DNA of 60,000 bases from NCBI GenBank assembly GCA_015680685.1, contig MNCI01020454.1, positions 213,706 to 273,705 on the forward strand. Direction: 5' to 3'. Within the stretch, counting starts at the first letter, position 1, and every line of letters starts with the position of its first letter. The translations under genes and the position numbers were made by a program. Below are positions 55,721 to 60,000 of this stretch, in pieces. The notes under the pieces are model-generated. The model saw only the letters and a program-made list of their open reading frames with translations. It had not been told where the DNA came from and searched no databases. The stretch comes from Gnetum montanum (Eukaryota > Streptophyta > Gnetopsida > Gnetales > Gnetaceae).

Positions 55721-56489
55721 GCTACCCAGCATAGTGTCCCACCTTTCCTTTGTCGACTTCGTGCAACCACCACCGATGCACACCTCCTCACCTACTACCA
55801 TCCTCATCCATGTTTCCTACCTCATCATCATCTTTGTCTAGCAACCACCCCTACCTTTGGTGATTGAAAATATTTTCCTTTAATTAAAAAGAAATTTAAA
55901 ATTTTTTAGTAATTAACAAAAATTTTAAAATTTCTGGCAAATTGATGAAAATTTTGACAATTTTTGTCAATTGATGAAAAATTCAAAATTCCCATGAATT
56001 TGATGCATTAATTTAAATTAAAAGAATACAAAAATTATTTTCAAAATTTGAATTCGGTGCCTTGGTAATAACAAAAATGAAAATTTTGTAATTAAGCATG
56101 CTTGACCTTGAGTAGAATTGGGATTGATGACCTCTTGGAAAGTCTCAAAAATCATGTAAGTTTTTGACAAAGTTTAAACAACCATAACATTTGAATATGA
56201 AGTATATTTTTGACCAAACAAAAATTAAATCCAATAGAATTGAACCTTTTGTACATAATGGAATGATCATAATTTTTCTTCAAGCAAAAGAATTTACCTT
56301 TTAATCTATTAATTAAAGTTCTAAAATAATGAGGATTCTAAGATTAGATAGAAATCCATAATATTTTCAACCTCTTGTGCAACCAAATAACTATTTCAAA
56401 ACCCATAAAAAGGGGGCCATAGAGGCAAAGGGTTATTAATATACCTAATTTCTTTAACTTATCGATGTTTGCAACGCAAAGAATACATT
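55721..56489. other. AT-rich spacer before element D gag
   Basis: Noncoding, with aaatttaaaattttt-type low complexity near 55880-56060. Nothing recognised. Confidence 0.4.
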
Positions 56490-57620
56490 GAAAAGCAATG
56501 GAGACTTGAGTTAATGATTGGATGAATGCCCTTGAGGATCAAATTAGTGAGATCAAAAGATTTCAAGAAGAGCCACATTAGTCAAATCAAGGGTTTAGGA
56601 GAAAGCTATAGAATATGTTCAAAGAAATTAGGAAATTATCTCAAAGTTTAGAGGATAAATTGTAGGATGTGCAAGAAAACATGGATTCCATCATAGACTC
56701 CATCAAACAATTAACAAACCATCTCAAACCAACCTTTAAATCCTAGCCACATTTCACCTAGAGATCAACATCAAAATCAAGATCCACTTCCCCCTAGGGA
56801 TCTGCATAGAAACCAACCCCCACCTGCTAATCACTAGGATACTGATATCCCTTCTCTAGGTCATAGAGTAGAAACAAAAGATGAGGGATATAGGAATTAG
56901 CATAATACATCCAAAGAATTTTTGACTCAAGTTCATGCCAAGAAAGTAAAATTAGATCATTAGGATGGAGCCCCTAGATCTAGTGCCAAGGTGAAGGATT
57001 GGTTTAATAAAATAAAAAAACTACTTCAATATGTTGAATTTGTCAAGCCAATAACATTTAGATGTTATCTCCTTTTAGTTGAGAGGACTTGTAGCAACAT
57101 GTTGGAATGGACTAAGATCTCAAGTTTTGATTACAAATTGGCTTAATTTTTGTTGAGATTTTAAACAAAAATTTGTACTTGATTATTTTTCTCAAAGAGT
57201 TCCAAATCAAATTTAATTCCTTAAAATTGGGAAGGTGATCCATAGAATATTAATATAAGGAACTCTATTATCTCTCTTGGTATGTAAGTCACCTAGATGA
57301 GGGAGAATTATCCTAGAAGTTCATTGGTGAACTACAAGCTCAACTATGTCCTCCAACATAATCAAATAGTCCTCAAATAGTTTTCTAATCATTTAGAATT
57401 GCTAAAGATTATGAAGAATTAAATCAACAATGAACTACCCTTCAACAAGCTACCCTTCCATAAGCAATAGTAGAAGAAACACCAACCAAAAGGGCTCGAT
57501 CAAGATCAGGATGTCTTATTTGTGGTGAATATCATTTCAAATGAGACTGCCCAAAATTACAAACAAAGGTACAAAGCGATAATCAAATTAGAAATCAAAA
57601 ACCCAATCCAAACATGAACA
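56490..57620 (+). pseudogene. Element D gag (decayed)
   Basis: Gag-like reading with stops: a coiled N-terminal part (LEDQISEIKRFQEEPH, QENMDSIIDSIKQL), a core piece (AKVKDWFNKIKKLLQYVEFV), and a CCHC zinc knuckle at 57512-57550. The knuckle reads C-L-I-C-G-E-Y-H-F-K, then a stop, then D-C. The knuckle and the order before a protease identify gag. Many frames are broken. Confidence 0.65.
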
Positions 57621-57739
57621 AAGGAAAAATTCCAACCACCACCATAGTTGTGAAGAAGATATCTATATCAACTAAATCAGGTTTGTGTATATTTTAATTT
57701 TCTTTATTAATTTTTGAATGTTCAACCAAAGGTAAATAG

Positions 57740-58185
57740 ATTAAATTTTTGATTGATAATGGTACTAGTGATAAATTTATTTCTCAAAAGTTAATTAATT
57801 TATTAAAATTATGTTTATCTTCTAAGAAAATTTTTAAGATAGAACTTGTAGATTGAATGACCATGAGCAAGCATACCATGTAGGAAGAAATTAACTTTAC
57901 CTTGTAAGACATGCCTTTTGTTGATGAATTCTTTGGATTTGAAGTAGATGATGTTGATGCAATTTTAGGAATGTCTTTCCAAAAAAAATTTGATATTACT
58001 ACCCACTTTGGAACTTGTATCTTAAAAGTTCCAACCACTGATAGAGTTAGGGTTCTAAGGGGGGTAGGAACAACAAAGGAAATCCACATGATATCCACTA
58101 AGCAAGTTAAAAGATTAGTCAAAAAAATGTGCTATGATATTGGTTGTCAAAGTAGCCCAACTTTAGGAATATTCAAGTATTAAAA
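57740..58185 (+). pseudogene. Element D retropepsin and pre-RT region
   Basis: LIDNGTSDKFISQKLINLL is the protease active-site strand, with the usual D[S/T]G reading DNG. After stops, MPFVDEFFGFEVDDVDAILG then MSFQKKFDITTHF (57911-58183) contains the second conserved half (DAILGMSF, compare DVILGMDW in the family). This and the CCHC knuckle differ from elements A-C, so D is a different Ty3/gypsy type. Confidence 0.75.
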
Positions 58186-58189
58186 TTCC

Positions 58190-58925
58190 AAAAGAACTTA
58201 AGGACTATAAAGATTTAGTATTTGGTGAAACTAGAGAGCTGTCTCCAAAAGGAACTATTGAGCATGCTATTTATATTTTTCCTAGTACATAACCTATTTT
58301 AAAAGCCTCGTATAGATTTTCCATTTTTGAATTTAGAGAATTGAAACTACAACTAGATCAATTATTGGAAGAAGAGAAAATTTGACATAGCGCATCACCT
58401 TGGGGTGCTAGTCTTATTCGTTAAAAAGAAAGATAGTACATTAAGATTATGCATTGATTATAGGGCATTGAATAAAGTGATGATTAAAAATACTTAATCC
58501 TTTGCCTAGAATCAATGAATTATTTGATCAAATTATGGCTACATGTTATTTTTCAAAGATTTATTTAAAATTTAGTTATCACCAAATAAGGATTGATGAG
58601 AAAGATATTGAGAAAACCACTTTCAGAACCAGGTATGGATTATACTAATTTATTGTGATGTCATTTGGACTTACGAATGACCTTGTAACATTTATGGAAT
58701 TAATGAATAATATTTTTCATGAATATCTTGATCAGTTTATTAAAATATTGATGGATGATATACTTGTTTATTCTAAGTCAAGAGAAGAACATGTCAAACA
58801 TTTGAAAATTATAATGGAAATTCTTAAAGAGTATATGTTAAAAGCTAAATTAAGTAAATTTGAACTATTTAAAGAAGAAGTCTCCTCTTTGTATCATATA
58901 GTTTCTAAGAAAGGATTGTAAGTAG
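58190..58925 (+). pseudogene. Element D reverse transcriptase (frameshifted)
   Basis: The N-terminal part is scattered over frames ([21 protein letters not shown]). From 58655 one frame shows MSFGLTNDLVTFMELMNNIF, the active-site MDD in IKILMDDILVYSKSREEHVK, then LKAKLSKFELFKEEVSSLYH and IVSKKGL. The usual Y/F-V-D-D reads L-M-D-D. Several frameshifts and stops make it inactive. Confidence 0.88.
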
Positions 58926-59459
58926 AACCTACAAAAGTTAGTGCAGTTGAAGGTTGACCTAAATTAAAAGATGTTATAGTAGTTTGGAGTTTTCTAGGCT
59001 TAGTAGGCTTTTATTGACATTTCATTAAAGATTATTCTACTCTAGTAACCCATTTGGCTAACCTTTTTTAGGAAAAGTGTGTATTCAAGTTTGATGAAAA
59101 ATATAGGGAAGCTTTCCTTAGATTAAAGATGCTACTCATAACAACACCTATTCTAAGAGTTTTGGATGAAGAATTACCATTTGAAGTATCTAGTGATGCC
59201 TATTGAATAGAAATTGATGCATTTCTTTCATAAGAAGATAAAGTGGTATGTTATTAGTCTTGTAAATTACAATGAGCTAAGGTAAATTACTCAATCAATG
59301 ATTTAGATTTACTAGCTGTTCATGCTCTAAAAGTTTGGAGATATTATCTTTGTGGAAAAAGGTTTGTACTAAAAATAGATCATAAAAGTTTAGAATATTT
59401 GCAAAGATAGCCTATTTTGAACACTTGTCAATGATTATGGGTAGAATTATTAGCTAAAC
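58926..59459 (+). pseudogene. Element D RNase H region (decayed)
   Basis: Recognisable order: a KVSAVEG-like and FLGLVGFY-like connection, then KFDEKYREAFLRLKMLLITT, then SDAY (catalytic Asp region), LDLLAVHALKVWRYYLCGK then RFVLKIDHKSLEY. The last blocks match gypsy RNase H ends. Multiple stops. Confidence 0.7.
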
Positions 59460-60000
59460 ATGATTTTAAAATCAAATATATTCCAGATAAACAAAATTAA
59501 GGAAAAAATAAAAGAATATCCATATTTTAAAAATAGTTTAACTAATATTTCCTTTGAGCCTATGTATCAACTAGCCCCTAATAGATTATTGATGAAAGGA
59601 CAAAGAGTGTGCATTCCAGAAGGAAATTGGAGACTAAGGTTGTTGTGTGAAGCACATGAAGTACCATATGTAGGACACCCAAGTTATATTAAGAATTATA
59701 TGATGTTATGTAAATATTTTTTATGGCTTGGAATGGAGAATGATGTGTCGTTATACATTAAAAAATATTCAACATGTCAAAGAACAAAAGTTAAACAAAA
59801 GAAACCTAGTTGGTTATTACAACCTCTAGAAGTTAAAACCTAGAAATGGAAAGACATTACCATGGATTTCATTGTAGGATTGCCAATAACAAAAAAGGAA
59901 AGTGATTTGATTTTGATAGTAGTTGATCATCTATCAGAGATAACACATTTTATAGCTTTAAAATCTATAAACACATCTGAAGTAGTAGACCAAAAATTTG
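59460..60000 (+). pseudogene. Element D integrase N-terminal part, cut by window end
   Basis: The H2C2 zinc-binding region is visible as H-E-V-P-Y-V-G-H-P-S, then YFLWLGMENDVSLYIKKYST then CQRTK; the first Cys of C-x2-C is replaced (YSTC). After a TAG the core start follows: KDITMDFIVGLP with the first catalytic Asp, and LILIVVDHLSEITHFIAL. The style is chromovirus-like. It continues past 60000. Confidence 0.85.

Overview
The window reads as repeat-rich nuclear DNA from a land plant with a large genome. The evidence is Ty3/gypsy LTR retrotransposons with plant-type domains, about 14.35 kb of degenerate Arabidopsis-type telomeric heptamer (TTTAGGG-like), GT-AG introns and TATA boxes. I see no single-copy host gene, tRNA or rRNA. 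Species is not determinable; a gymnosperm or another giant-genome plant is only a guess.

Layout. Three related Ty3/gypsy elements lie head to tail on the minus strand. A spans from beyond the left edge to 14403. B spans 14404-30969. C spans 30970-37005 and is truncated. They share gag, a retropepsin, RT-RNase H, a second archaeal-type RNase H (visible in B, hidden by the 1770-2755 gap in A) and an integrase. Two RNase H domains mark the Tat/Ogre-like branch. Their 5' LTRs (A 13034-14403, B 29661-30969, C 34589-37005) begin TGAAACACC in element sense and are followed by a 19-bp PBS. C's LTR abuts the telomere-like array, B's LTR cuts C's protease, and A's LTR cuts B's 3' noncoding region. The simplest reading is serial nesting: C into the array, B into C, A into B.

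Most striking feature. In A and B the protease and RT are separated by about 5-5.5 kb that holds an eight-exon gene on the opposite strand (A 4608-8764, B 19870-24328). Seven splice donors, with phases 2,2,1,1,1,1,0, are conserved between the two diverged copies. The protein has an N-terminal segment resembling a HAD/NIF (FCP1-like) phosphatase with a damaged motif I, an unrecognised central domain, and a coiled-coil C-terminal part. Arrays of a short hairpin repeat with covarying stems flank this gene and also lie 3' of pol. In A, a good donor just after the protease stop and a good acceptor before RT suggest an Ogre-like pro-RT intron that would remove the whole antisense gene from the sense transcript. 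Both antisense copies now carry premature stops or frame breaks.

37006-51356 is the interstitial telomere-like array, with alternating variant dialects. 51357-60000 is AT-rich. It has a candidate LTR end and iMet-like PBS (51876/51879), a decayed multi-exon gene on the minus strand (52047-53528 and perhaps to 54210), a 45-bp minisatellite, and a heavily mutated plus-strand Ty3/gypsy gag-pol (56490-60000) of a different, more chromovirus-like type that runs off the right edge. Nearly all coding sequence is broken by stops, several of CGA-to-TGA type, which fits methylation-driven decay.
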